From assembly GCA_963514095.1 (NCBI GenBank), contig OY741266.1, positions 17,521,455 through 17,585,454 on the forward strand: a DNA stretch of 64,000 nt, read 5' to 3'. The stretch comes from Eutrigla gurnardus (lineage: Eukaryota; Chordata; Actinopteri; Perciformes; Triglidae). Numbering within the stretch: the stretch's first letter is position 1; each line of letters opens with the position of its first letter. The translations under genes and the position numbers were made by a program. Shown piece by piece: positions 48,387-60,559 of the stretch. A model generated the notes under the pieces. It saw only the letters and a program-made list of their open reading frames with translations. It was not told the DNA's origin and ran no database searches.

Positions 48387-49542
48387 AAAAATCGAATCAA
48401 TATAATATTAAATGAATGGCTCCTTGAATATGTTCCTATTATTAACTGCACTAAACAACATTGGAAATTCCCATCTCCGCAGAGACATAATGGAAACGTG
48501 TGTGTGTGTGTGAGGGGGGGCGGGGGCCGGGGGGCTGTGTGACCGGAGGGTGTGAGGGAGTCTGTGTGTTTCGGTATTTCTCGAAATGGGTCTCCTAGTT
48601 CTGGCTGAGTGGGGGAATGTGGCGAGTCAGTAACATGCTTACCGTTCCGACTGTTTTCTCACGGGAAAACCGCCCGAGAACCCAACAGGCGTTTAGAGCG
48701 CACGTGTGACTTCTCGTTACGTCAGGGCCTTCCTTTTTGGTGTGGAATAACCCGGGGTTTTTACAGCAACATCGTACTACCATACTGCAATAGCCAACAC
48801 GAGATAAAAGTCACGTAAATCCCATTGAGAAGTGACAGGTTACATTGCAAATGGGGGGAAAAAAACAACATTCCTACAGTTAAATGTCTTTACAGCGTTA
48901 AATCGTCTGGCTGTCTGTTTGGGGGATCAGCGCCGCTGTTCCAGGCCTGCACGCTGCTCTAATTTTCACTGTGATAATGTGATCCATCTGTGCATGAAGC
49001 CGACACAACGCACAGTTTTTGTGGCATCTTCATAGTCGTATAGGACTTGCTGGGCACGATAGAAATGATCTAAGAAAGCTGGGCAAAAGTGGACTCTTGG
49101 CTAAAATACAACTAAAGTGTTTTAAAAGCACGCCGTGGTTATTATGTTTCTTTTTTTACGGGTGTTAACAGGTTTGTTTTTACTTTTTATGTGTGCTTTT
49201 GGCGCAGCGTGGGCCAACTTTCTTTTATTGTTTATTTTTCCTTTCTGTTGTTTACCGCTTCAAATTCTATTCCATTTAATTATCATTCCATTAACTCATC
49301 GCCAGCAGTGCGACGCGCTGGTGAAGGCATCGATTAGTGGCTCCAGTTTAATTCGCGTAAAAATGTTGCTGGCGTTTGTCACGCTGAAAAGCGAGCTCAA
49401 GGGCTTTCTCTCTCCTCGCATCTTCCAGGGGGGGATGTGTGGGCGTGGTTTGGAGAGAGCGCTCGCGTGTCAATCAAGCGGAGTCAGCAGCTGGCACGCG
49501 CCCCCGGTGACGCTAAGCGGAGTGCACGGAGCAAAACGTTTT

Positions 49543-49548
49543 TATAAA
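49543..49548 (+). promoter_or_regulatory. metrnl: TATA box of metrnl
   Basis: TATAAA in a CpG-rich block about 250 bp upstream of the metrnl ATG. Transcription would start near 49575, giving a 5' UTR that includes the (CT)n tract at 49573-49592. Confidence 0.55.
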
Positions 49549-49795
49549 CACTCCGTGGTCCCCGCTGCGCGCGCTCTCTCTCTCTCTCTCTCTTTCTCTC
49601 TACCTCTTTTACAAATATCTTGTCAACATGTTTTTGTGCCACAAACGCGCCCTTTGCCTCGGCTGAACCCGCCATGTAGCGCGCGCGTGCCGAACGGAGT
49701 TCTGGGGGATATTTGACAGGATCTTACGGTTCGGGAGCTGTTGCTTGTTTGTCCGGCGTGCGGGATTCGGTCAGCGCCGGGGCGGACGGGCCACC

Positions 49796-52700
49796 ATGCT
49801 CCGGCCGTGGGCTGCGCCCTGGATCACAGCTGTGCTCCTGTGTCGGACGGTGGCGCAGTACTCCAGCGACCAGTGTAGCTGGCGAGGAAGGTGAGGATGA
49901 AGCTGGAGAAAAAGGATTTGCCGAAATCAGTTTAGCAGCAGATATCATAGGCCTACTGGATTATTAGCCATGCCCTCCTGTCGTCACTGGCAACAAAGAA
50001 AACGCATTATGTTATCAGTAACTCTTTTAAAAAGATTACTGAAGCATTTTTTGTGTTTGTTTTCTCCCACTTTCGATTTGAATCCATGCCTGGGTATTAT
50101 ATTCCGGAGTCATGAAAGGAAGTTCATGCTTGCGTGATGGGGAGGGAGGTCTAGTCTTTGAAGTGGCTCTGTTGTGCATTACTCGGGATTTCACAGGGCT
50201 ACCAGGAATAATTAGATACATGGATGTTTGATTAAGGTTTAATGTAATCTCCAGGCTTTTATTTCAAAAGGGTTCTCCACATCTAAACTCACTTTAAGAT
50301 TTTGGATGTGATCAGAGGAATGTCTAGCCGTATCTTAAGTAAATACGGCTCCTTTGATCACTCCTCTAAGTCCCCAAGTCATAAAATATGAAAGCCCACA
50401 CTCCGCACCCTGTGTTGTAAAGTTGACCAGCCTCAAACTTCTTACGACTTAATTGCCCAGGCAGTTCCTGGTGTTGAGGTAGCTTATGTACATCAGAGAC
50501 AAGTGACCACATCTGTCCGAACTGAAAGATTTGGAGGCAGACAGCTGCACCAGTTTTACTCTTAATGACTGTTGCAGTAACATTAAATCTCTTCCATATG
50601 TTTCTTCAACGGGATTTTAAAAAACTGCATTCACATTTAGATTTTTAGATTTTATTTGATAGTGTTCCTCGTTCTGGATCAGAGTAAACGACATGACTAA
50701 TGTGGAAAACCCCTGAAAAGAATCTGTTGTCCTCTCCCGTACAGCGGTTTGAGCCACGAGTCTCACCGCAGAGACGTGGAGCAGGTCTACCTGCGCTGCT
50801 CTCAAGGCTCTCTGGAGTGGCTCTACCCCACAGGAGCCATCATTGTCAACCTGCGGACGAACACGGAGTCCTCATCGGGACCCGCGCCAGGCCTTCATGT
50901 GTGCATCAAAGCCCACACTCACTCACAGGTAGAGCACGACGCCAGAATATCACTATTGCAGTGTGGCCTATCAGATGGATGGAGCTCATGTGTTTCCTCC
51001 TGGCCCTCCATGTCCAGGGTTCCCATGTGTACCTGGAGCACAACGGGGATCTGAAGATGCTGCTGGCAGAGGAGGAGCAGGCGAAGGGCTCGGTGCGCTG
51101 TTTCAGCCTGGCAGAGGGAGCGCTCTTTGTGGAGGCTGTCCCTCAGGCAGACATCAGCCGGAGGATCACAGCCTTCCAATACGAGCTGGTGTCCAGTCAG
51201 GGCCCCGGGGCCCACATGTACCCATACCTGCACCCTGGTTCAGGTAAGACAATGCATGCACCCATTCTTCAATATGTATTCTTACGTGCATGATAAAGAG
51301 ATGTAAGTGCATTTATTCAAGTGGTGTGCTTATATGCAGCTTTAAAATAGTTTATACTTGTATGCCTGACAGTTACATTTACTTTTCAGATGAAGACTTT
51401 GCATAGAAAACCTATGATCAGCTCATTAAATATGATTAAATATTAAATATGATGTGTTACCAACTACAGCCGAAAGTACCTCTTCCATATTAATACAACA
51501 TGTACAATGAGCCAATGACATATTAATGGCCATTGATGGGTACTTTTACTTTTGACACTTTAAATATATGATATTCAGGACTTTTCTAAAAAAAAACAAT
51601 GTTTGAATGCTGTGTGTACAAATAGCAACCGGCGATCTGACATACCTTTATCATACGTTTTGTTGCTCATACCTGTTTACTTTTACTGTATGCAGTATTT
51701 GTTATGGTGTGGTATTGCTGTTTTTGTTTCATTTGAATACTTCATCTGCCACTTGTTGAATGTTTGTGAACTCAAGCACACCAAAACTGTTCAGGCTTTC
51801 TATTTCATTATCATCTGAAGAATTTATGAATTCATGCTTGCATCCGCGAGGGCCACGAGTGTCAGTGCCAAAGTGATATCGCACAATTAGCAGGTTTTCC
51901 ACCTGTTCATACACATCCAACGTTGTGTGACTTTGAGGGGTTTTAAGAATGGCTGTTTTCAGATGAATTAGATCCCCCCCCCCCCCCCCCCCCCCCCCCT
52001 TAATACCTGACACAAAGTGGAGGTGACAAAAGACCACGTTACAGTTTTACTAATTTCTTTAGCTCACCTACATGCCGCCCCTCCGTGACACCCTCTCCTC
52101 CCCCCACTTTCTCCCTCCCACCCTCCCTCGTCTCAGCCAGACTTATGAAAACAAGCAGGCCAATCAAAAGGTCACATCGGGGTCAGGCACAAGGGTCAGC
52201 CAGCCGTCTCACAACTGTCAATCAAGAACAGATCAGGTCTGTGTCGCCCACCCGCATGAGTAAAGCGGCCGGTCGAGGGGAGGGACTGTGGGTGGAGAGG
52301 AAGGCTGCACTGCTTTCCTAATGAGACCGAAGAAAGCCTGTCCGAGCCTGTCTGTCTGTGCGTCTGGACGTTTTATAGCTGTTTTCATAGCTGACGGGGT
52401 CAAAGGGTAATTCTGTGATTACGTCTCTTCCCTCACCTGCTGTTCTCATTCACTCCCTCGATGTCTCCTTTGTCTCATAAACACGCGCCAATACAGAGAA
52501 AAAGAGAGAACAGGAAACGGACAAAAGATGAAACATGGTGCTACAAAAGCCAGCCAAAATTAATTCTGAAAATAAGAACTTCTGTGGTTTCTTACGTTAA
52601 AGTGTTAAATGTTTTCTTTTTCATGTTTTCCATTATAGTCGCCTGTAAACCGTGTTCAGATGAAGAGGTCCTTATGGCTGTGTGTACCAGCGACTTTGGT

Positions 52701-53707
52701 AAAATACACACGCACAAATGCACACCTACACATGTGACGTTTTGTAAAAACACACTTATTCCTTTATTTCTTGGCGAAGAGTTAGATGAGAAGATCGATA
52801 CCACCCTCATGGTTAGCATGTCGTCTGAAAACAGCTAGCATGGCTCTATCCAAAGGAAAACAAAACTTCTCTACTGCAATTCTGAAACTCACTCATAATT
52901 AACTCATTATAACTGGTTTGTTTAATCTGCACATAAAACCAGTGTATAAACTACAGTTTTTGCGAGGGGCGTGTGCCAGACTGTTTCTCTGCTGGGACCA
53001 GTGACCAGACGACCAGAGTCTACAGGAAGTTGCTATTTTCAGTCTTTATGCTGAAGTCAAGCCGTCTGACTCCAGCTACTTTAATTTACAACACACACAA
53101 GAGAGAGTATCTTCTCATTGAACTCTCCACAAGAAAGCAAATGAGCATATATCCGAGTCTCTTTATAGACGTCAATCATTTCATCCAATGAGCTCAGATG
53201 AAGGGCAATAATAAACAGAGTTATTAGCAAGGAGTAAGTGTACATTTTAATGCTTGATAATTCAAATATTTAGTTTGTAAGAGACAGATTATGCCAGCTT
53301 TCAACATAGTTCTGCTTTAATTCACATATTCCATTTTTTTGCTATCCTCGATTCATTGATTTAATCTCGGTTTGTTTGTCTCTCTTGTAGCTGGCAGGGG
53401 CGTCTTCGGAGCTGTAGCGTCGGGTACCGACGACCACTCTCCTGTTGTGGTCACTCTGAGTCGACTATTCCGCCAGAAGAGCAGGGTGTTCGCTTGGGGT
53501 GGAGCGAGAGGGCGGGGCTGGGGCGGACGCATCAGTGTTCCCGCACAGTGCATCATACATCCTGCAGGGGACGAGTACCTTTTGACTGGCTCTGTGCATT
53601 TTGGCAACGCCTGGCTTGGCTGTGCGCCTCGCTACAAGGACTTCCTGAGGCTGTACATCGGAGCACAGAGGGCAGGAACAAACCCCTGTGAAATAGACGC
53701 CGACTGA
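49796..53707 (+). CDS. metrnl: Meteorin-like protein, secreted (293 aa, 5 exons)
   Basis: METRNL is a small secreted hormone-like protein of the meteorin family with roles in neurite growth, fat tissue and immunity. Exons: 49796-49890, 50745-50928, 51018-51243, 52639-52698, 53391-53707, all in frame. The ATG has a full Kozak context (CCACCATG). Residues 1-21 form a signal peptide (hydrophobic AAPWITAVLLC, cleavage probably after TVAQ). The mature part starts YSSDQCSWRGSGLSHE and holds the ten cysteines of the family. Conserved blocks include VEQVYLRCSQGSLEWLYP, KPCSDEEVLMAVCTSDF, GRGVFGAV and GCAPRYKDFLRLY. Length is close to human METRNL (311 aa). The introns are unusually short for intron 2 (89 bp) and contain a 26-base C run in intron 3. 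It lies downstream of b3gntl1 in the same orientation. Confidence 0.95.
51974..51999. repeat. Homopolymer C run, 26 bases
   Basis: A pure C tract in metrnl intron 3; such runs are prone to assembly and sequencing length error and can form G-quadruplex DNA on the other strand. Confidence 0.95.
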
Positions 53708-53960
53708 ACGATCTCTTCTGTGGTTTCGGGGTAAACCAGAGTGGAGCGCCTCCCCAGACAGCAGCGAGGAAAGACGCAAAGAGGAATGAGCCAAGAATAG
53801 GAGGATGGAGCGACATTATCTTTGGGCCATCATTAAAGGCTACTTCGGCTGGCCCTGTTCAGTGCTGTGCATCTCGTCGTCGCCTTGGAGACTGGGCAGT
53901 GTAAACATTTTAGTAGCCAGTGTGCTGCCGAAAACTAAAATGACTGGACACTGCGTGTTA

Positions 53961-53964
<4 letters not shown>

Positions 53965-54054
<90 letters not shown>
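53965..54054. repeat. metrnl: (TG)n tract in the metrnl 3' UTR
   Basis: About 45 TG units between the metrnl stop (53707) and its AATAAA (54309-54314), so the repeat should be present in the mature mRNA as a (UG)n run. Confidence 0.95.
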
Positions 54055-54057
<3 letters not shown>

Positions 54058-54308
54058 ACAGCGGATGGATGAATGATGGGCTTAATTTAAGTTTGTGTCT
54101 AACTGGTTAAAGTGTTTATTCATGATGATACCGCTCATGTGTGATCATTCTCGAAATGAATGTCTGCTTTGTAAAAAGCTTTCTGTAAAATTTAGGAGTC
54201 TTCTGACAGAAGTGTACATATTGCAGCTCTGTGAGTCTTAATGTACCAAGTGTGTGTGTGTGTTGCTAATGAGTTCAGAGGGTCTGTATGTACTGTATAT
54301 TTACAGAA

Positions 54309-54314
54309 AATAAA
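54309..54314 (+). terminator. metrnl: metrnl AATAAA signal
   Basis: AATAAA about 600 bp after the stop codon and downstream of the TG tract. Confidence 0.65.
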
Positions 54315-54786
54315 AGAGCCATGCTTCCGCTTTTCATCGAATCAAAGACATTTCATTGAATTTCTACATGGATCCTCCATTATTATTATATTTGATCACC
54401 AAACCTGTCCCCGTGTATCTCACACTGCACAGTGAGGAGTGTGGTTGAGGTGCTAATTAAAAACAGTTGGCATATTATCCAGCTGAGTACCCAGAAGAAA
54501 ATGTTCAGTGACTATTAACTTGGCAGGAGAGCAGCAGTGCGTCAGTGATGGCGTAGCTACCCCCGTGGAGCTTTGAGGAGCCACTGTTGGCAGCGCCTTT
54601 GTCGGTGTGATTTCCTTATAGGGATGTAGTTCAGACCAGTTAAATGGGGACAGCTTGTCCCCATTCAGGAAGATGTTGATTTTGGGGTTATTGGCTATGG
54701 TTATGGCAAGTAGTGGTTATTGTTAGGGTAAGTCTCCAGGAAATAAATGTAAGTCAATCTAAGTTCCCTAATGGTGACCTAAGTAA

Positions 54787-54789
<3 letters not shown>

Positions 54790-54878
<89 letters not shown>
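54790..54878. repeat. (TG)n microsatellite, about 44 units
   Basis: Pure tract. The third long TG run, at 55728-55829, is 850 bp further on. Confidence 0.97.
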
Positions 54879-54879
<1 letters not shown>

Positions 54880-55725
54880 CATTATTTTTCCACGGAGAGA
54901 GAGAAATTTCCAACAAAGCCAACAACAACATTTCCAGCATAACATAATGTGCTAATGTTTTTTTCCCCCCTTTGAGTGTTACGAAAGCAGTTCAAAGCAC
55001 AAATGCAGCTCTGACCAACATCCCGTAGTTGTTACGGAGGCATTTATAGCCGTCAAAAATGAAAACTGTCAGACGGATGGATGTTTGAGACCAATAGAGC
55101 ATGATGGGTGGAGACCCGAAAGAAGAGGCGGATGTGTGAATGACCTTAGAGGGGTGTAGCTCTCCCTCCACCTGCTGTCAGCAGTTGTGTGTGTGTGTGA
55201 TGCTTTCCTTCATTCCTCAGGAAGAGGAGGAAGAATGGATGGAATGCCCCCCCCCCCCCCCCCCCCCCCAAGCCCCCCCCCCCGTGTGCTGTACTACTAC
55301 ACAGTAAAAGCAAACCTGGCCAACATCATTTTCAGCATGCAGGTGTGTGTGATACTGGTGTCTGTTGTAATGCTACCACTAAAGCACAGGGAGTTAAAGC
55401 TGCAGATCCTTAGATATAATAACTTTATTGGTGTATTTTGACAGACCCTCCCTGCCTGGTCTGCCTGGTAAACATCCGACATCTTTCGAACTCCATGCCT
55501 GCAGTTTAACACAGGCTCTCCATGAAACATAAATGTGAATTTGGTGAGGTAAGATGATCCTCCCTAATGTGAATAAAGCTGACGCTGAATGAATAAGTGA
55601 GAAAGAGAAGGCGGCAGAGTAAGACGTAGGAGGGACATTAACACATAGCTTGAAGGTTTAAGACAGACCCTAAGGACTGGAGAGGGTCGCCTATATATAA
55701 ACCCTGCTCCCCCCATAGTAAGAGG

Positions 55726-55830
<105 letters not shown>

Positions 55831-56839
55831 TTGGGTACTTTGAGATGACCACAACACCACGTCCTGCACACTGCCGACATGCAAACAGGCCACACGGCAG
55901 AAACCCAACCCACCGTAACACCCAACACTCCTTGGCAACCCAACCTGGCAACAGCCCAGCTCGCCTTGGCATCCTCGCTAATTCAGGACACACTTATCCC
56001 TCCGCACGGGGGTCTTAACGTTAACCTTTCAGTGTGAGAGTGTGGGAGATGTGGAAACAGTTTGCACCGTATGCAAGAGGCACAGCTGAGCGGTCAGCTG
56101 GAGTCGAGGGAATGGCTGAGCTCAGGGAAAACACACGCATGCTTTCGCCCACATATACCACCACTGGCATTTTATAATGTGCTGGCAAGGGTGGGGTCAA
56201 TAGTTATAAACGGTGGCAAAATATTTTAGGTTGTAAGTATGTCCGGTTTCTACAGGGGGTCCAAAGTAAAGTAAAAACATTTTTTGATGAAGCTTCATAG
56301 AGAGTGATGTACTCAATCAAATTCACACATTGAATTACACAGTTAATATTAAAAATATATAATATAAATGGTGTTTGTCATGTAAGATTAAAGGGAGTTG
56401 GATGAAAAATATGAAGGAAGTTTCCTTCGTTCCTCTGAGTGTTAAAGGGGCTCATGTTACTCCTATACTGAACCTGGGAAAACAGTTGTCTTACAATATG
56501 CGGAGAAAAAACCCCCGATGAAGTCATGGTTATGTCATTAAGGTTATTTCAGCTTGAATTTAAAGACTACAAATGTTTAACAGAAAAAAAAATCTTCATA
56601 ATTTACAGTTCTTTTCTTTTTCTCTTGCATTGCATAACAGAAGTGCAATTCTAATTCAGAATTGCCTCTTTCATAGTTTCACTTTCCAGTAAAATGAAGA
56701 GGTTAAATAGATTAGAACTCACATTAGTAAATTAAAAGACAGAATTATAATTAATGGGGTCCAAGCCTTTGTACAAGTCAGGCCAGGTGGATTGGGGAGG
56801 GGATTCAAGTTGGACCAGCAGGTCCAGGCAGCACAGATA

Positions 56840-58596
56840 TTAAAGGAGAAATCCGGTCATTTTTGACCCCATGTCCGTTGTCCTCAGGGTCATCCCGACT
56901 TATTAGAAGCAAAAAACCCGACAAAAATTGACGTTGCCTAGCCCGAGATCTGTACCTGCCTGGCAGCCTTCCAGACTCGCTACAATGCTAACCCATTGGG
57001 GCACCGTTGTATCTGCTTTCCTGGGCCACAGAAAACAATTCCAAGACCTATGCAACACAGGTTGGGTCCGTACGAGACACCACGGCGCTCGTTTAGCACA
57101 AATAGTGTTGCAAAACGACATAAATATGTGTGTTTTAGCATGAAGTTACTCACCTCAAATCACCCCGTAGAGTAGACATTAGCAGTAGACAGCCGAGCGC
57201 TTGTCGTCCCTCCCAGTCACGCAGAAACAAAAACGTTTTTCACGTAGTTTTGATTTTGTATCCATAAAGAAACGACCGAGCAGTGCAGTCGTCATGTCCG
57301 TAATAAATCCATGAAGCTGTTACGTCCATATGTATGACTGTTACAACATAGCAACATAGCTTCAGCTAGTAACGTGCAGGGCGCTCGTCCGTCCCAGTCA
57401 CCGCAGAAACGAAGACGTTTTCCCCGTAGTTTTGATTTTGTATCCATAAAGAAACGATCGAGCTGCGCAGTCGTCCTGTCCGTAATAAATCCATGAAGCC
57501 GTTATGTCCATATGTATGACTATGTTACAACATAGCAACGATAGCTTACAGCTAAACAGTAGCCGGGAGCCAAAACAATGCAAGTCTCGCGCAAGTTCCC
57601 GTCTGCCGTCCTCACTCTGGAGCTGTTTTCAAGCCAGTACAGTGAAACATCTTGGACAGTCGCGCGAGGGTCACTTTGTTCTCACTCTGTTGATGAGAGA
57701 CTGCAGTCTGCACGCGCGACACGCTACACGCTACACGCGACACGCGACTCCCACTCATGCCGTCAACACAACTAGCCTACTGAGACTGCGCGAGATTTGT
57801 TGTCGCTGTAGCAGCTTCAACTGTCACAAAGGCTAAGCAATCTTACTATGTAGGCTAGCGCCAGTTACACTGTCATATGGACATGACGGCACTACTCGAT
57901 GGAAAGAAGTTTGTCACTAGTGGCTTGAAAACAGCTCCAGAGTGAGGACGTCGGGAGACGGGAACTTGCGCGAGACTTCCATTGTTTTGGCTCCCGGCTA
58001 CTGTTTAGCTGTAAGCTATCGTTGCTATGTTTCTGCGGTGACTGGGACGGACGAGCGCCCGGAACGTTACTAGCTGAAGCTATGTTGCTATGTTGTAACA
58101 GTCATACATATGGACGTAACAGCTTCATGGATTTATTACGGACATGACGACTGCACTGCTCGGACGTTTCTTTATGGATACAAAATCAAAACTACGTGAA
58201 AAACGTTTTCGTTTCTGCGGTGACTGGGAGGGACGACAGGCGCTCGGCTACTGCTAATGTCTACTCTACGGGGTGATTTGAGGTGAGTAACTTCATGCTA
58301 AAACACACAAATTTATGTCGTTTTGCCACACTATTTGTGCTAAACGAGCGCCGTGGTGTCTCGTACGGACACAACCTGTGTTGCATAGGTCTTGGAATTG
58401 TTTTCTGTGGCCCAGGAAAGCAGATACAGCGGTGCCCCAATGGGTTAGCATTGTAGCGAGTCTGGAAGGCTGCCAGGCAGGTACAGATCTCGGGCTAGGC
58501 AACGTCAATTTTTGTCGGGTTTTTTGCTTCTAATAAGTCGGGATGACCCTGAGGACAACGGACATGGGGTCAAAAATGACCGGATTTCTCCTTTAA
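56840..58596. mobile_element. 1.75 kb TTAA-flanked foldback (long-TIR) DNA element, nonautonomous
   Basis: The ends are exact mirror images: TTAA-AGGAGAAATCCGGTCA at 56840 and its reverse complement ending in TTAA at 58596. The arms run inward from 56844 to about 57640 and from 58592 to about 57920, leaving a loop of about 280 bp. Matching 71-72-residue frames on opposite strands (56928 and 58508) come only from this mirroring. The left arm holds two tandem copies of a 181-bp unit (57214 and 57395); the right arm has lost most of the second. No transposase is present. TTAA target duplication fits the piggyBac or Kolobok superfamilies; I cannot decide between them. Confidence 0.88.
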
Positions 58597-58833
58597 CAAG
58601 ATCAATTTCGCCACCTAGTGGCCAATTGATCTCAAACGTTGCACAGGGCCTCAATGGAAAAGGGAACCAAATGAGTCGAGTTTCCTGATAATCACAATAC
58701 TGATTGTGAAGCTACGCACAACTTTCTGTTTTCAGTGGAACAAACAGGAAGTTGTTACTTTATGACGCATTTTTTGGATTGCGCCAACAACGTCGGGCTG
58801 CGAAGCACTATTGTTATTCAAATGTTATAGATA

Positions 58834-59013
58834 GAGACCCGGTGGAGGGACCCCCAAGGCCTATGGAGACCCAGTGGAGTGACCCCCAAGGCCTATAGGG
58901 ACCCGGTGGAGGGACCCCCAAGACCTATAGAGACCCGGTGGAGGGACCCCCAAGGCCTATAGAGACCTGGTGGAGGGACCCCAAGGCCTATAGAAACCCA
59001 GAGGAGGGACCCC
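58834..59013. repeat. 33-bp minisatellite, about 5.5 units
   Basis: Unit GAGACCCGGTGGAGGGACCC followed by CCAAGGCCTATA. Units differ by a few substitutions and a one-base deletion in the fifth. A single relative exists at 32740-32780. Confidence 0.93.
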
Positions 59014-59029
59014 TTTAGAGAAACCAACA

Positions 59030-59230
59030 GGAAGATTTATATTTGATTAATATAGGTTGTATTCATGATATGGTGTGTTTTTGGACATATTTAAATTTTG
59101 GAAGAAAAAAGTTTGGGAAGAAATAATTTCCGGGACCTCCTGCAGTAACTCTGCGGACCCACTAAGGGTCCCGGACCCGATGTTGAAGATCTCTGGTTTC
59201 AAGTATTTTATACAATGTATTTTTTTTAAA
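59030..59230. repeat. Dispersed repeat remainder next to the minisatellite
   Basis: GGAAGATTTATATTTGATTAA and GGTTGTATTCATGAT match 32918-32960. CCTGCAGTAACTCTGCGGAC and AGGGTCCCGGACCCGATGTTG form the tail of the same repeat type. It runs almost up to the V2R fragment. Confidence 0.55.
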
Positions 59231-59231
59231 G

Positions 59232-60407
59232 CTCCAGCACTACCTCCAGGAAGTGACGTTTAACATGGCCGGGGAGGAGGTGAACTTTGACCTGAAGGGC
59301 GACCCTATACCTTATTAAGATATCCTCAACTGGCAGCGCGGCGTCGGAGGTAACATCGAGTTTGTCAGTGTGGGTTTGTTTGATGGCACCATGGACCGTC
59401 CTCCAGGCTCCAGGAAGGCTGTCCGTCGTGGGGAGCCTGTCTGCTGCTCTGACTGTGTACCATGGGCGACAGAGGCAAGATCAGCAATCAGACAAGCGAA
59501 CCGCAAAACAGACATTTAAACACACTTAAAGTGTAAGAAATACTCAACTAATATCTTATTTCTTCCCTTAGATGCAATAGAGTGCACATTTTGTCCCGAG
59601 GACTTCTGGTCCAACAGCGACCAAGCGGCCTGCATCCCCAAGAAGGTGGAGTTCCTGTCCTATGAGGCCCTGGGTCTGGCCCTGGCGGTGGTCTCGGTGG
59701 CGGGGGCCTGCCTCACCATGGCGGTCTTCGCCATCTTCTTCAACACGGCCATCGTCTGCGTCAACAACTCGGAGCTCAGCTTCTTCACGCTGTTGGCCCT
59801 GATGCTGTGCTTCCTGTGTTGCCTGGTGTTCATCGGTGAGCCCACGTCCTGGTCCTGCATGCTGTGCCACACCGCCTTCAGCATCACCTTCTCGCTGTGC
59901 ATCTCCTGCATCCTGGGGAAGACGCTGGTGGTGCTGGCAGCCTCCAGCGGCGCCGACCTCATGAAGTGGCTGAGGCCCAAGCAGCATCGGGTCATCATCT
60001 TGGTCAGCACCCTGACCCAGGTGGTCATCTACGCCGTCTGGCTCATCTACGCCGTCTGGCTCATCTACGCGCCGCCGTTCCCGTCCCGAAACACCCGCTA
60101 CGAAAGCTCCAGCCTGCAGGCGTGCCTGTGCTTCGTGCTGGCGTTTCCAGCCCGGAAGTTGCCGGGCAACTTCAACGAGGCCAAGTTCATCACCGTCAGC
60201 ATGCTGATCTTCTGCGCCGTGTGGCTCGCCTTCGTCCCGGCGTACGTCAACTCGCCGGGGAAGTACGCCGATGCCATGGAGTCCTACGCCGTCCTGGCCT
60301 CCAGCTTCGGCCTGCTGTCCTGCCTGTTTGCTCCCAAATGTTACATTATTCTCCTGAAGCCAGAGAATAATACAAAACAGCATCTGATGGGGAAAGAAAA
60401 GACGTAA
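59232..60407 (+). pseudogene. V2R/OlfC-type class C receptor pseudogene, 3' exons only
   Basis: The fragment has the last part of a fish vomeronasal type-2-like receptor. At 59232 an exon reads LQHYLQEVTFNMAGEEVNFD then GDPIPY followed by an in-frame TAA where the family has PxYDIxNWQ; DILNWQ follows. The next piece (from about 59391, RKAVRRGEPVCCSDCVP) lacks its Cys-rich start and its intron, then shifts frame before the usual GEISNQT, and its donor is lost (AAG|CG). The seven-helix exon, 59572-60407, is open from DAIECTFCPEDFW to the stop and keeps NNSELSFFTLLALMLCFLC, WSCMLCHTAF, LARKLPxNFNEAKF-like (PARKLPGNFNEAKF), FAPKCYIILLKPE. But ECL2 and most of TM5 are deleted between RYESSS and CLCFVLAF, ICL1 is shortened, and IYAVWL is duplicated (60027-60062). 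Exons 1-3 (ligand domain) are absent. It cannot encode a working receptor. Confidence 0.87.
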
Positions 60408-60548
60408 CATGCTGGAAGTTAGAGATTTCTATTCAATCAGTCATTTAGATATCATTTATTTCACGTTTTTATTTTATTGCAACTGTTGTACAAGAACATA
60501 TGGTAGGAATAATTGCAAAGCACATGACGGTAATGTATATTTTGAAGA

Positions 60549-60554
60549 AATAAA
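60549..60554 (+). terminator. AATAAA after the V2R pseudogene
   Basis: AATAAA about 140 bp after the stop of the receptor-like frame; probably the ancestral signal of the gene. Confidence 0.4.
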
Positions 60555-60559
60555 GATAT

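Larger units (their letters stand above)
44640..49535. other. 4.9 kb intergenic spacer between b3gntl1 and metrnl
   Basis: No coding exon supported. It contains two dispersed repeats (45595-45770 and 46840-47070), a CA tract at 46219-46246 and the ATATT array at 48318-48386. A 193-residue open frame at 49135-49716 overlaps the metrnl promoter and is judged chance. Confidence 0.5.

Noticed and set aside
49135..49716. 193-residue frame with a hydrophobic start, upstream of metrnl
   Set aside because: It overlaps the TATA box and 5' UTR of metrnl, includes the CT repeat, and has no recognisable domain; T-rich DNA explains the hydrophobic run.
56928..58508. Nearly identical 71-72-residue frames on opposite strands, as a duplicated gene
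   Set aside because: They fall inside the mirrored arms of the foldback element, so the identity is DNA-level, not protein-level.
59568..60410. 280-residue minus-strand frame
   Set aside because: Antisense shadow of the GC-rich V2R seven-helix exon; low-complexity and without known domain.
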